A model generated the notes under the pieces. That model did no database searches. It was given only the letters and a program-made list of their open reading frames with translations, and was not told where the DNA came from. A DNA stretch of 64,000 nt from Phoronis australis. Its lineage: Eukaryota; Phoronida; Phoronidae. Shown one piece after another: positions 11,089 to 22,511 of this stretch. The translations under genes were made by a program, and so were the position numbers. The stretch is from NCBI GenBank assembly GCA_002633005.1, contig NMRA01000014.1:686970-750969 (forward strand). The letters are read 5' to 3'. Numbering within the stretch: position 1 is the first letter of the stretch; each line of letters opens with the position of its first letter.

Positions 11089-13391
11089 TTAACAACTATG
11101 TATCTTCATTTAGAGGTACTCTCAAGATCATCAAATATGTGTATGTTTTTATTCTAATGAGGTGTGCTTCAAATGTACAATTAGTAATCATACTTTTGCA
11201 GTGGTTCATAACAAACGGATTCACCAAACTCACTAAATATTTGTGCAACTGCCGATCTGCATATTAGACATGCACATTGCATCATACCTCATCAAGGTAA
11301 AACTTGTTATCAATCATAGTAGAATCAATTATTTTTATCATTGCCACAAGACGTAAACAAACGCAGTCAGTGTCTGTAACTGTTGTGTCTACATTGCTGA
11401 TGAATAAACGTCGGTCTAAATCCATTTTTATAACACTGATTCATGCCAAAGGTTTGAAAGTGCACCCCCTTAAGAGTATTGACTTGCCCTGGTGATCACT
11501 AGAATTGATGCAATTAACTTATAGAAGTTGTTTTTAACCTGTGTCATAGAACGGAAATTGTGTGCGTTTTCGTTTGCGGGAGTGTTCTTTTTGAATCACT
11601 AGGTTAATAATTTTTACGCTCTACATGAAAACACAGACTACTTTCTTTAGGATTACACGTACCAAGTTACCCCGAAATACTATTTTTAAAGTTTTAGCCC
11701 CTTGGAGTATACGCGAAACGCCAAGTATTGTGTTCTTACGCCGAAGGGCTCTTAAGGCTCTAGCCTTGGAAGAAGGCTGTTTACAAAATTAAATATACAA
11801 ATTTGCGCCGTTGTGGGTAAAAACTGACCCAATAAAATCTTCCTAGAGTAATCTAACTTATTTACCAGCGTTGCAAAAATTGGTTTTCTACAATTATTCT
11901 GCTGCTAAAGTTATGGTGTGATCTTTTGCGTCGACTTTCGACGCAATGAAATATTGCGTCACCTATTAGTCAGTCTCTTTTTCCCAGATTCTTCCATCAA
12001 ACGTTCTCCCTCGAGATTGCGTAAACGTCTCAACAAATGATCAGATTGGTTTTCACTTCATTCTATGTTTTTTTTGGAATTTTGATACCAGTAAACCGAA
12101 TTTTAGAACAAATTTTGCTGAGATGTTGTCATCAAATAATGGAAGATGTCGAAAATATTTTTGGAAGTGGCGCGTGTCCCGAATAAACTTTTTTCCAAAC
12201 GACGGCATACACTTTTTTCGTTACAAAAGTCAGATAATTATGCAAGAAGATGACGTCGGATGTTTTTCGCTAAAACGGCCATAACGGGCAAGTTGAATGT
12301 CAATTGACATCGAGATTTTGCATGTACACCGGCCGGTCTTTAGCTTATGTTAATACAAGCTTCACGACGAGGTGACGAGTTTAACTATCCGGGTTGTGTG
12401 TGAAATTTCGAGGTCTGATTGAGCTCAATACACTGGCACCTTGCTGTATTTTGAAAATAGTCTTCATTCAGCTAACTGGCTAGATAGGAAGACTCTAGCT
12501 TCGAAACGATTTTTACTGCGAAAGTGACAACAAATTCAGAATGATGATGGATGATCGATGACACTATAGCCCGATCACGTTCTACCGTTTTCATGCGCCC
12601 ATGATCTTAATGTCGGCGCTATGTTCAAACCATTGTTCATGTTGTTCCTAAAATAAACTTGCGTTCTATTGCTGTAACAGCATATTAAGACATTATACAG
12701 AAAAAAACAATAATTATCTGTGGTAAAGCGCAATATACAGCGTGATGAAGTGATGATCAAGAGTAATAACGGATGAGCGCAAATTTGTGCCGTTTGTTGA
12801 GCATTCCGCGTTCACTTAAGGTCTTAAAACATCCAGCGTTGTATTCTGATTTTTATGCAATTTTACTGTAAAATTTTAAATTCGTGCTTGTTCTATGCAT
12901 TATGTACTATATAAAAAGTCTCATATCCAAAGTTAGAAATTATGCTTCAGCGATATCCCTTAACGTTCGATTTTACCACACCGTCATTAATTCAAGATAA
13001 AGTTTTAGGCTGGTGTAATGACACGCACTTCATATTTGTAGGTTGATTCGATTTTACCTCCATTCAATAGTTGAACTAAAGTTGACAAAACGATGTCAAG
13101 ACCGGAGTTGCCACTGGTGAACGAACAGCGAACAGTTAAATATTTGTTTGGCCAAAGTTCATCGCTAAGTCATAAAATGGTAATTGCCGACCAAGGACAC
13201 GCTTAATCCGAATTGGTCGTCTACGCTAGGCGACCACTTAGCCGACCCAAGTGCCGACCACAGAGGCGACTCAGCAGACGGCTCCTAGCCGACCATTGTT
13301 GGTCGGCTGCTGGTCGGCTAGACGACCGGTCGACGGCCGGTCGTCGACCAATTTCCGACCGGCCGGACAAAAATTCGTGATGTGTGCTGTA
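11089..13391 (+). mobile_element. GCCGACC-rich repeat family, copy A (2.3 kb)
   Basis: Nearly the whole interval recurs in reverse at 32533-34848 with almost the same length, so both are near full-length copies. The left end begins TTAACAACTATGTATCTTC. The right end is a block of about 150 bp made of GCCGACC, GGTCGGC and GACCGGTCGAC words, then CAAAAATTCGTGATGTGTGC and TGTA. The two ends are not inverted repeats of each other, so a classical cut-and-paste structure is not obvious. Interior frames are short and different between copies. No protein was recognised, so it appears non-autonomous. Confidence 0.7.
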
Positions 13392-14699
13392 CCTTGACAA
13401 GCGGGGTTAGGACAAATCTTATTTAGTGGGAATGTTTATAGCATGTTGTAGGCGTGCCAACTGACTCTGAGAATGTGTGAAAACGGTGCTTCTATGAGAA
13501 AAAGAAAGCATGACCTTATACAAAGGTAAGGTTTGTGATTAATTTAACGATTATTCCTTGTTTATTCTACTGATGCCTGTTAACTGAGATACTCGCCGAT
13601 GTCGACTTCGCGGCAGTCGTCAGTCAGGTTAATCTTTGTTTGTTGTGATGCCAGTTACGATACTTGACGTGTAGCACTCAGGATTTTTTCGTACATCAAA
13701 GCAGTATAATTGTTTGGAAAGATTTCTAACAGGTTTATTATTAACAGCTATATCTCAATGAATGCTGAACGATATTGGTTAGTGAGATTACAATCCAAGC
13801 CCAATGCCATGGCAAAGGGTACGGAAATATCCTTAAGACTATTTGTTTTCTCCCTATCCTATGTCTTTCGGAAAATCGTTACACGTTGAAATGAAAATTT
13901 ATCATGTCTGTTTTCACGTGACCTTTGGTTTTTATTGTCGAGGGCTTGTACCTTGCAGAGGAGATATGCATCTCTTCTGCATCGACCCTGAATGGACAAA
14001 CATTGGTTTTAAGCAGTTGACTGCAGCTAACCAGCAAGATCTTCCTATCCAGTGTAGACCTATTGTTAAAGCCTAATTTCTTTATCGAAGACAACGAACC
14101 AGCTTTCTTACTCTTTTCTCTTCACACAACATTTCCACACACCATTAGTGCTGCATGGCACAATGTACATGTCAGTGGCCCTGGTGAAATGTGAATCGCA
14201 GTACGAAGTTACCATAAGACAATGTGTTGTTTGTGTTTGTAGAGGAACTATATCTGATAGCTACACAAGTCCGCCTCGTTGGTGAGGATGCCCTTCCATA
14301 GGCAATAAGTCATGTGTGGACAATAGCTTTTTTCTGGAAGACTGCTGGATTGAAGCTAAATAAGACGTAGTGACACTATGGTCTAGTTCAGGGTCAGATT
14401 TTGGGCGAAAACGAGCCAAGTGATATAATTGTGTGTTTACCTTCAAGGATCTGATTGAAGATGAATGAGGTTATCTGGAGGAAAGCCATGTGCCGAAACA
14501 GAACTTTTTTTACAAGCGCTTCTATAGGCTATTGGAACTTAGAGCTCTGTGAAATGAAAACCAAAAGCATTTGGTATAAAAACCTGTCCTTCCTCACTGA
14601 GTGACTTTAACTTTCCCATGCAGAAGAAAGGCTTTATACTATTGGTAAAAACTTTTCAATTTGGTACACATTCCCTGGCGAGAATTTCATACGTTTGAC
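13392..14699. other. No recognisable gene
   Basis: A 77-codon frame at 13843-14076 is open on the plus strand and an overlapping frame is open on the minus strand. Neither carries a recognisable domain. Confidence 0.45.
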
Positions 14700-15012
14700 A
14701 TGCTTTTGAGCGTGTCAAACGTGTCAAACGTGTAAAAATGTGTAATACGTGTCAAAATTGCCACGTTAACGTGTGAAACGTGTAAAGACATGACAGGTTA
14801 GCGTGTCAAACGTTTATAATTTGCCACGTTAGCGTGTCTAACGTGTAAAATTTGCCACGTTAGCGTGTCAAACGTGCAAAATTTGACACGCTAGCATATC
14901 AAACATATAAAAATGTGACACGTTACGGTGACAAGCGTGTAACATTTTACACGCTAGCGTGGAAAACGGGGGGAAATTTTGACACGCTAGCTTGTTGAAC
15001 GTGTAAAATATG
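14700..15012. repeat. 31-32 bp tandem repeat with CACGYTAGCGTG core
   Basis: About nine diverged units of 31-32 bp, each containing a CACGTTAGCGTGTCAAACG-like core and an AAAATTT spacer. In several units the core is the perfect 12-bp palindrome CACGCTAGCGTG or close to it. The array starts with short GTGTCAAAC steps at 14708-14735. Confidence 0.8.
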
Positions 15013-15665
15013 ATAAAAATCTTCAATAAAGATAAATTTAAATAGGCTTGGCAGTTCTGACAAAGCCACTTGGAGGTAATCACTCAATTCGAATGACTAA
15101 ACAACATTAAAGAATTTGCAACAAAAGTTTTCACTGCCTGTAAGAGAGTGCATTTGTATCAGGAGAGCACTTATGAAGTATGGTTTTCGAGTGTGGTTGA
15201 GCTCTATCAGAAGTTTGGTATGTATGTACCCTAGTTGAGAGTGGCTTGATAAAAATTTCTTGCAAATGGTCCTTCTTTTAATAGGTAAGTTTGTTTGTAA
15301 CAGAAAACAAGAGTCAGTAGAAACTGTTGACTGTGCAGGTAATATATGCAGTTGGAATGCTTCTCATCTTCAGTAGTATATCAATTCATAATTATTGTTA
15401 TTGGATCAACTCACATTTTCTGTCAGCTTGAATGAGGATAAGACATTGTGTGTAGAGGTTTGGGCGGCAAAATCAACATGAACTCAATGTTATGACAAAC
15501 ATTGAATCACTCTTGGTAATTCAAAGATGTTACAAAGTGCGTCTGTTCTTTACTTCATAACCTGTCTTCAAGCAACTGGCCTGACAAAAAAGCTAACTTA
15601 TATGCGTATATCATGCTATAAACATTCCTACTGAATAAGATTGGTCCAAACCCCGCCTGTCAGGG
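15013..15665. other. No recognisable gene
   Basis: Featureless AT-rich sequence before the repeat copy that starts at 15666. Confidence 0.5.
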
Positions 15666-16570
15666 TAAACTGTGGGGTTTGGAAAATTGAACTAGACCGT
15701 ATTTATCGACCTTGGCTAAGTCGCGCTCGGCTCATGATCAAAGGGATGCCGCCAAGCTGCTCTATTCATCGAGTCACGAGCGAGGATAATTGGCTTCGCT
15801 CATGCGGATAAGGATCAGCTTACTACAATCTAGCCTAGCAGACTGTGCTTCTTATGAAGAGTTTTACGTAGTTTTTACCGCAATATTTGAAAAGAAGAGC
15901 GAAAACAAATATGAGTACAACTCTGAATTTTTCAAATCGGCCCAGGATAAGAGATTTTGCAACCCAGCAACACTCACGATTACTTTCCAAAAGTTATTTA
16001 GATTTTGGAACACACGCATTGCAATATTCAAAATACGTTTACCGTATTCTTCGTAATAACCGCCCAAGGCGCTTAGAAAAGTTCGGTTTAGGGAGGCTTA
16101 TTATAACCCAAGGCGGTTGAAACCCGGTCTCCGAAACGGGTGAAATCGGAAGCTAAGATTCATCAAATTTACGCTCTGTGACGTATATGTAATCCATGAA
16201 ATACTTTCAACAAAACTTTGGTGCATTGCTATCAAACTCTGCTGCGAAAACTCGCCTTCTGACTGCCTCGAAATCAGTCTTCGATATGGCGACTTCAATG
16301 CTTGAATAAAAATGGTTTCGACTGAAGCAAATTACCTGAAATCCTCATTAAGTTTCATAAGTAGCGTATCTAAGATTGTTTTTTAAGTTCCCGTGGAGTC
16401 TGGATTAACGGCAGGTTTAAGTACAAATCCGTGCAACATCGTGCCATCTACATGTATGATCGGCAACACGGCAAGAAAAATGTCTCTGCGAACACACACG
16501 TTGTTGTCACGTGACGTTTGTTTTGAAGTTCGTCTGGGAGTAAGCGAGCGCGTGCGTGTCACCAGAGTTC
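15666..16570 (+). mobile_element. Long-terminal-inverted-repeat family, copy E
   Basis: The left 400 bp (TAAACTGTGGGGTTTGG onward) is the reverse complement of 7905-8316. From about 16095 to 16560 the sequence runs in the same direction as 7005-7400, including GAAATCGGAAGCTA and GTTGTCACGTGACGTTTG. This is the left arm plus the 5' interior, truncated on the right. Read together with copy C it reconstructs the order left arm, interior, right arm. Both strands show frames of 65-105 codons that are not conserved between copies. Confidence 0.65.
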
Positions 16571-16814
16571 ATTTGCCAAAGCACTTCTTTTGGCCAGAGC
16601 CACGCAACCTAACTAGCTTGATGTGTCTAAAGAAATTTTCACAAGCAGAGCGTATTTCATTCAGCACTTGCCGGTCTTGTGATAAAAACTTTCGACATTT
16701 GTCTCGGTAAGGCCCATATTAGTCGCAGTGTAGCTGAATGCGTACGTATCTATCTGAAAGTTATTTTTCGGTGTAAGGGTGTTTAAGTATTCACTGTCAG
16801 TTGTCATTTTATTG

Positions 16815-16990
16815 GATATTCGGCTTAAAAACACCATTCATGGTTAATCAAACAATCCATCTCAAAAATAACGCAAACATGTTTTATAGAATTAGAAATT
16901 ATCGGAAATTAGTGCCAATATTCATTTCTTATCGATGCTATGCTACCCGTTTCATGAATGGATAGTTCCCGACTAATGTCTTTGATGACA
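16815..16990 (+). repeat. Short dispersed repeat shared with 52.8 kb
   Basis: Matches 52776-52922 through TTAAAAACACCA, TCGGAAATTAGTGCCAATAT and GATGCTATGYTACCCG, in the same direction. No coding signal. Confidence 0.65.
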
Positions 16991-17067
16991 GGTTCATGTA
17001 AGTAGTGCGCGCTTCCTGTTACGTATTCATGAGACAGCCGATGTGTCTACTGAAAGGTCAGACCATA

Positions 17068-20000
17068 TAGTCGGTGGGCCAGATCTCATAGCGTTCATCC
17101 TTGTGAGTACTTTTGGGGGGCAACCTAGTTTTTTCTATGTGGCTAGATAATATACCTATAAATCAAATTCCAAAAAGTTCACACGTCTACACTTGCACAT
17201 TTTTTTTAAAAAGGTGTTTTTGTTGCACAAAATATTATGCACATTCCTGCCACTTGGTGGCACTTTTCTACTGAATTGACCAATCAGAGAGCCAGATTGT
17301 ATTATTGTGCTTAGTTACTTCAATATGGCTGCTCCCATGGAGTGTGATGCCTGTATAATTCAAGGTTTATAAAACAGCACCAAAGTGTGATGCCAGAGCC
17401 TAAAGAAGCTTAGAAAAGCTTCCTGGCGAAAGCTGATGGGCTGTGGAGCTCTGTACATCAGTAGATCAAAAAGAAGAAGAGGTGTCACAAATGTTTGTGC
17501 AGAAAACAGCTGCATGTCCTGGTATAGCCTACACACGACTAGACTGCTGAGTGCTGTAGACTAGAAGACCAAGTGTCAGACCAAGAAATAGAATGGACAT
17601 AGAACGGCATAGCAACGTTTCAAGGCACCAACAGTACTAAAGCTGAAGTTGCTGAAAGTGATACAGACCATATCCAAGACTTCAAAAGAAAATCAGTTAT
17701 ACTTCCAAAATCTGAAACACCCAATTTACCTGAATAACATAGGAACATTCTGAAACATGAGTGCATCATTTGTTAGCAAGAAAAGTACATTATGGACCAT
17801 ATTTCAAGAAAGAGAAAGAAGTATAGCTTTATAAAACAGGTACGTGTTTTTGAAAGGTATATCTTGGTGTTTTCCATGTGTGTTTCAGTATTATCACCAG
17901 TTGTTTTTTTAACTTGTTCAGCCCCTGGGCTGCCTAGGCCTTAGACAATACCGCTGACCCAGTAGAGACGGTGATCATACCATAGGTACTCCATATGCCG
18001 GATGCTTTTCAGCAAATTATGTTCCTATCAGTTTAGAAGTACTGCGTAGAGAGATGCCTCTGAGGAGGTCGTTAATGTTTTCACTTGTTCCCTGTTTAAA
18101 CAAATAGTCCTGCAATCCTGTTTTTCGAACACTCCATTGTTCAGTTGCCACATCAACACTGCTTGCGCTAAGGGATAATCATATGGCGTTATACTGTGGG
18201 TGTGATTTTAAAGCACTTTAAGTCAAAAATTTTTGAGAAATTTAAATGGAGTAGATGGTTGCAAACAACATTCCCAAGAGGCCGTCATCCCCTGCCGTAG
18301 TCCTGGCATAGGGGGAACCTCTTCTCAATTTTTCGTAAACATTAATTACTTAGGTAGATGCAATCATAATTAAATTAGAGTGCCTAAGCGGCCAACGTCG
18401 CCGTCGTAATTTGAGGACAATGGAAGCCACTGTCCATTTCGTCAAATATCGATTACCTGAAGTGTAAATCGATTGACTATGGTTTGAGCATCTGATTTAA
18501 AAAAATTAAATTTCAATCACTGCACTGGTATATCAGCTGATTTATTTTCAGTTACATCAACTAATCTAATTATTAGACAATCAACATTTTTAGGCGACAG
18601 ATCAGACGGCATGTAAATTTGTTAGGCTGGTGGTGGATCAGTTCCTGATAAGTCCGTGTAAAAATTGCATGCCAACTCACTCATAGTTGAATGTTAAATT
18701 AGTGTTAACATTTTGGGTTTTTTCAGTTGGACTTGTATCGCAAGTGACAGCTGAGTCCAGAGTCCTGAATATGCAAATGAAATTCAAAGATGAAGACCTT
18801 GTGTCTTAGAAGCCAAGTACCATGGATTATCATGCTATACGAAATAGAAAGACAACGATTGTGAAGAGTGACCAATCCACAGTTTTAAGAGATGTTTTTC
18901 TACAGTTTTGTTTGGAGTTCATTGAATCAAAGCTTCTATCACATTGATATGTCATTTGCCTTACAAAACTAAAGCAAGATTTTGAAGCTGTTCTTCAGAA
19001 AGCTGCTGTGCATGAAGTTATTTGGACAGGCAATCTTAAGAAATATTGTTGAAGCTACTCACTGTTGTAGTTTCTGCCCGACTAAGAGATATGAAAGTGA
19101 ATTGAGGCTAGTGTTCAATAATTCACTTGCTGACTCTAACTAACACAGCCCATTATAACATATTTTGAATCAAACGTTTGCCCAAATCCTGCCCACCTCC
19201 AAACAAGGACTTAGTGTTTGATCCTTCATTGCCTGCGGGCCCATCGTCAGTGTGCAGTGCTGTACCCTCTCTAATCGACCACAGTTGGCTCCTTGGCGGT
19301 GGAGCTTTGCAGTTAAAATGTATGGCAATGTCCGCATCTCCATTGACAGTACCGAGCGATGTGCAAGTGCAAAAAGAACATGTGTGCTGGGAAACTGAGT
19401 TTGTGCTGCAATGCTGGGTCAAACTGTACAGAAATGTGCAGCTGTGACAACTGTAGTAACATCAGCAACACCGACTGCATAACATTGGTTGGTTCTTTGA
19501 CAAGTCAACCCTAAATAGACCTCCAACCCCGTTATTTTGTTTTTTTATATTAAAAAGTTAATTTTATTTATTGATTAAGTCATAGAAATTACATACTTTG
19601 ATAATTGTCATGTATTTGTCTCATACTGCTTGATCAACGCTGTCAGAATAATCTATTATTTTCATACAGTCTGTGTGCACATTCACAGAGATCATTCAAC
19701 TGTATTGTTTTTGTACTATAATGTATTTCTGGTGTATTATGCAAACAAGCTTTATTTTACACCATTAGTCATTGTTTTAATCATTGAGGCACAAATTCTG
19801 CCCAGTCTCAAGTGTTTTGTGTTATTTTTGTTGCCAGACAATGCCAGAATTATTTCCTAGTAACATTCAGACTTAGTTTGCATTTTTGCCACTAGGTGTA
19901 CATGTATCTTTACATCTTTTTAAGTTCTTTGTTTACAATTAATCTACAATAGTGAAACATGTAATGTGAGAGTAATATTCTTCAATACAATGGCACTGAT

Positions 20001-20258
20001 GGGATCATATTACTTGTTTTACAAAAATGTCACCAAAGCTGTTGTTTTTACAAATATAAATTTACTAAGCTCTTTGGTAATTATTAGGTAACTTCAAACT
20101 CAAATTTCTCAAAAATGTGCAACTTAATATGTGGGATTTTTTTAGATTTTGAAAACACTCTAGTAAGTGAATTAAGAAACACCAAAATAAAATTGCCCTA
20201 CTAAAGTACTCACAAAAACCATTTTCTAGAGGCCCTACAAATTCTGGCCCACCGACTA
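17068..20258 (+). mobile_element. 3.2-kb DNA transposon with inverted ends
   Basis: The left end TAGTCGGTGGGCCAGA (17068-17083) is exactly reversed at 20243-20258. The similarity continues inward: TTGTGAGTACTTTTGGGGGG on the left pairs with TTTGTGAGTACTTTAGTAGGG-like sequence on the right, giving imperfect inverted repeats of about 60 bp. ATA, or alternatively TA, flanks both ends and could be the target duplication. The body holds a decayed multi-exon reading frame ending in a cysteine-rich tail (17323-19480). I cannot assign the superfamily from the sequence alone. Confidence 0.6.
17323..19480 (+). pseudogene. Decayed transposon protein, cysteine-rich C-terminus
   Basis: Several broken stretches read as protein. 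From 17323: MAAPMECDACIIQ. Near 17760: HECIIC then EKYIMDHISRKRKK, ending at a donor-like CAG/GTACGT at about 17840. After an acceptor-like TTTTTTCAG at about 18725 come GLVSQVTAESRVLNMQMKF, DVFLQFCLEFIESKLL, LTKLKQDFEAVLQKAAVHE and WTGNLKKYC. Near 19360 the tail reads MCKCKKNMCAGKLSLCCNAG then CTEMCSCDNCSN. The CIIC pair and the CxC-rich tail suggest zinc binding. Stops and frame changes occur in every part, so it is dead. It lies wholly inside the inverted-repeat element and is probably its former transposase. The family was not identified; the exon boundaries are guesses. Confidence 0.45.
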
Positions 20259-20571
20259 ATAGTGGGACACGGCCGTCGCTAGAGCTTGGCAACGCTGTTG
20301 CGTTCTTTTTGAAGCGCTGCGTCACTGTGAAGTGTAAAGTCACAGCTAAATACAAAAGTAGCAGTGCCGCTGGTGGTCTAGAAGACCCGCGCAATTTTTC
20401 TTTTTTGATAAGTTGAAGACGTTACTGTAGCCGAATTTTAGGACTGCAGGTACGTCATTGTATGCATGTACACGTTCATGGACTAGGCACTTATTTCAGC
20501 AAAGTTTGAAAACGCGTGGGGGCCGCGCTTATAGGGACATGGGCGGTTTTTACGGCGAACAAGGTCTTATG

Positions 20572-21838
20572 AATCTTACAAGCTGTAAAACGACGCGACG
20601 TTGTTTAATTTCATTTTGCTCATTCATTGTCATCCGTCAAATCGGAAATTTCAGAGATGTGATCTTCGGCGTGCGCGTATGTGTACAAAACACGAGATTG
20701 TTATGTTCCTGAAGTACGAAAATTAAGAAACATTAGCTTGCCGTTATTAATGACAGCAACACGATCAAACGAATTTGGATTTTGACTATATTCTTGATAC
20801 AGCGAGGTGGCTGACCACTGCGTCAGTGTCTCCGTTAGACCCAGAAATTTCACACAGCCCAGCTAGTTCACCTCGTCACCTCGTCGTCAACATTAGATCG
20901 AGCCTTGGACTATTAATATCCACGGTAGAGCTAACGACCGTCGGCCTGTGCACACAAAACCTGTGAGTTAACCAGCACTCACCTTGCACGTTGCAGCCGT
21001 TTAAATGAAAAACAATCTAGTAAACGCCATTTTCATGCATAATACTCCGCTTTTTGTAACAAAAAAGTCTATCGTCGATGACCCACACACGCACGCTCCG
21101 GCACTCACTCTCATACGCAGACGAACTTGAAAATAAACGTCACGTGACAACAACATGTGTGTTCATCCAGAGATTTTTCTCGTGTTGTGGGGTAGGATGT
21201 AGCGCAGATTTGCACTTAATCGCAATTAATCTGGACTCCACATGAACTTTAAAAATTTTAGAACATAAGGAAGATTTCAGGTAATTTGTTGAGTCGAAAC
21301 TATATTTTTATTCAAGAGTTCAAGTTTTGCTATTGACTATGGCGATTAAGCGACGCATCATTCGGCCATTTTTCGTCCTGTGATGAGCACAATTTTTTTG
21401 AAAAATTATCTTAATTTAACAACGGAAGCTCATAGCAATGCACTACAATTTTGTAGAAAGACTGGCATAGGCTAAAAATACGTCACAGAGCGTAAATTTT
21501 ATGAATCCTAGCTTCCGATTTTACATGTACCCGTTTGGGAAACCGGCTTTCAACTGCCGTAGACTACAATAAGAATCCCCTCCCCGTGAAATGAATTTTT
21601 CTAAGCGTTTATTAGAGCCAATACAGTATACAGCTTTCCACCAAGGCTAGGTGATGCTACATTATTCTTTGTTGCATTAGTAACTGGTCTTGGCTAATTA
21701 TCATTTTATGGCCTAGTCATCCATTCAGCCAAAACTAGTTCTAGAGGTGGCTTATCAGCCAATTATTCACGCATGCTGACTCACAATAGAAACCTGATAA
21801 GAGTGAAGGTGGATAAATGCGGTGTTCCTACAGTTTTT
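20572..21838 (-). mobile_element. Long-terminal-inverted-repeat family, copy D
   Basis: Reverse complement of copy C: 20572-20720 matches 7745-7920, 20880-20970 matches 7525-7610, and 21000-21560 matches 7000-7500. A weaker arm with GGTGGATAAATGCGGTG and CCTACAGTTTT follows to about 21838 and resembles the element's terminus. The other terminus is missing. No protein recognised. Confidence 0.6.
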
Positions 21839-22511
21839 TGTGCTAGTGGATATGTTCACGACATGCAGGCTAGCGTGGCAAAAGCGTCACGTTCGACAAG
21901 CTATTGTCAAAAGCACCACGTTTTCGCCAAGTTGTTATGATGCGTTGTGTATATTTGTATATGTATCTGTCTTTTGTAATGAATGTATTAATTGTGAAAA
22001 AAATGTTCGATTCAATGGCCCAACAATACGTTGGGAAGTTTACCCCCGAAGCCAATATCTTACAGGACTGATTAACTCCATTCTGGCGTTTATGGTTGGA
22101 GGGTCTGCGTCTTTTGTTCGATAATTGCTCTAATCTACGATTAGATCGTAGCCTATCTAGCCTGACTGGGCTGGGTTGATAAAAATGAAAGTTAAGTTAT
22201 AACACATTTGAGTTTAAACCAACGGCCATTTCTGAATTCCTCAAATGCTGATCATGTTCCGTTTTTGAATCACCAAAATTGCCCAACTACGACGGACGTT
22301 AAGACAATCTGTTCTGTCCAAACGGATTACCAACGCCGCACTAGGTTTGACTGCATTCATACACGTTCGGTAATGGCGTGCAACCACCATACGTTTGTTT
22401 TGAAGTCTGGGAGATAATTGGCCTGCTTGTTATTATACGGGACAAAAGACTGAGCTGGGGAGTTCACAAAAGAGCCCGTCTGGAAAAGTTACTGAAGGAC
22501 AGAACGATGTA

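Noticed and set aside
19153-19447. 89-codon frames on both strands
   Set aside because: They overlap the decayed transposon gene in another frame; the Cys-rich tail lies in a third frame.
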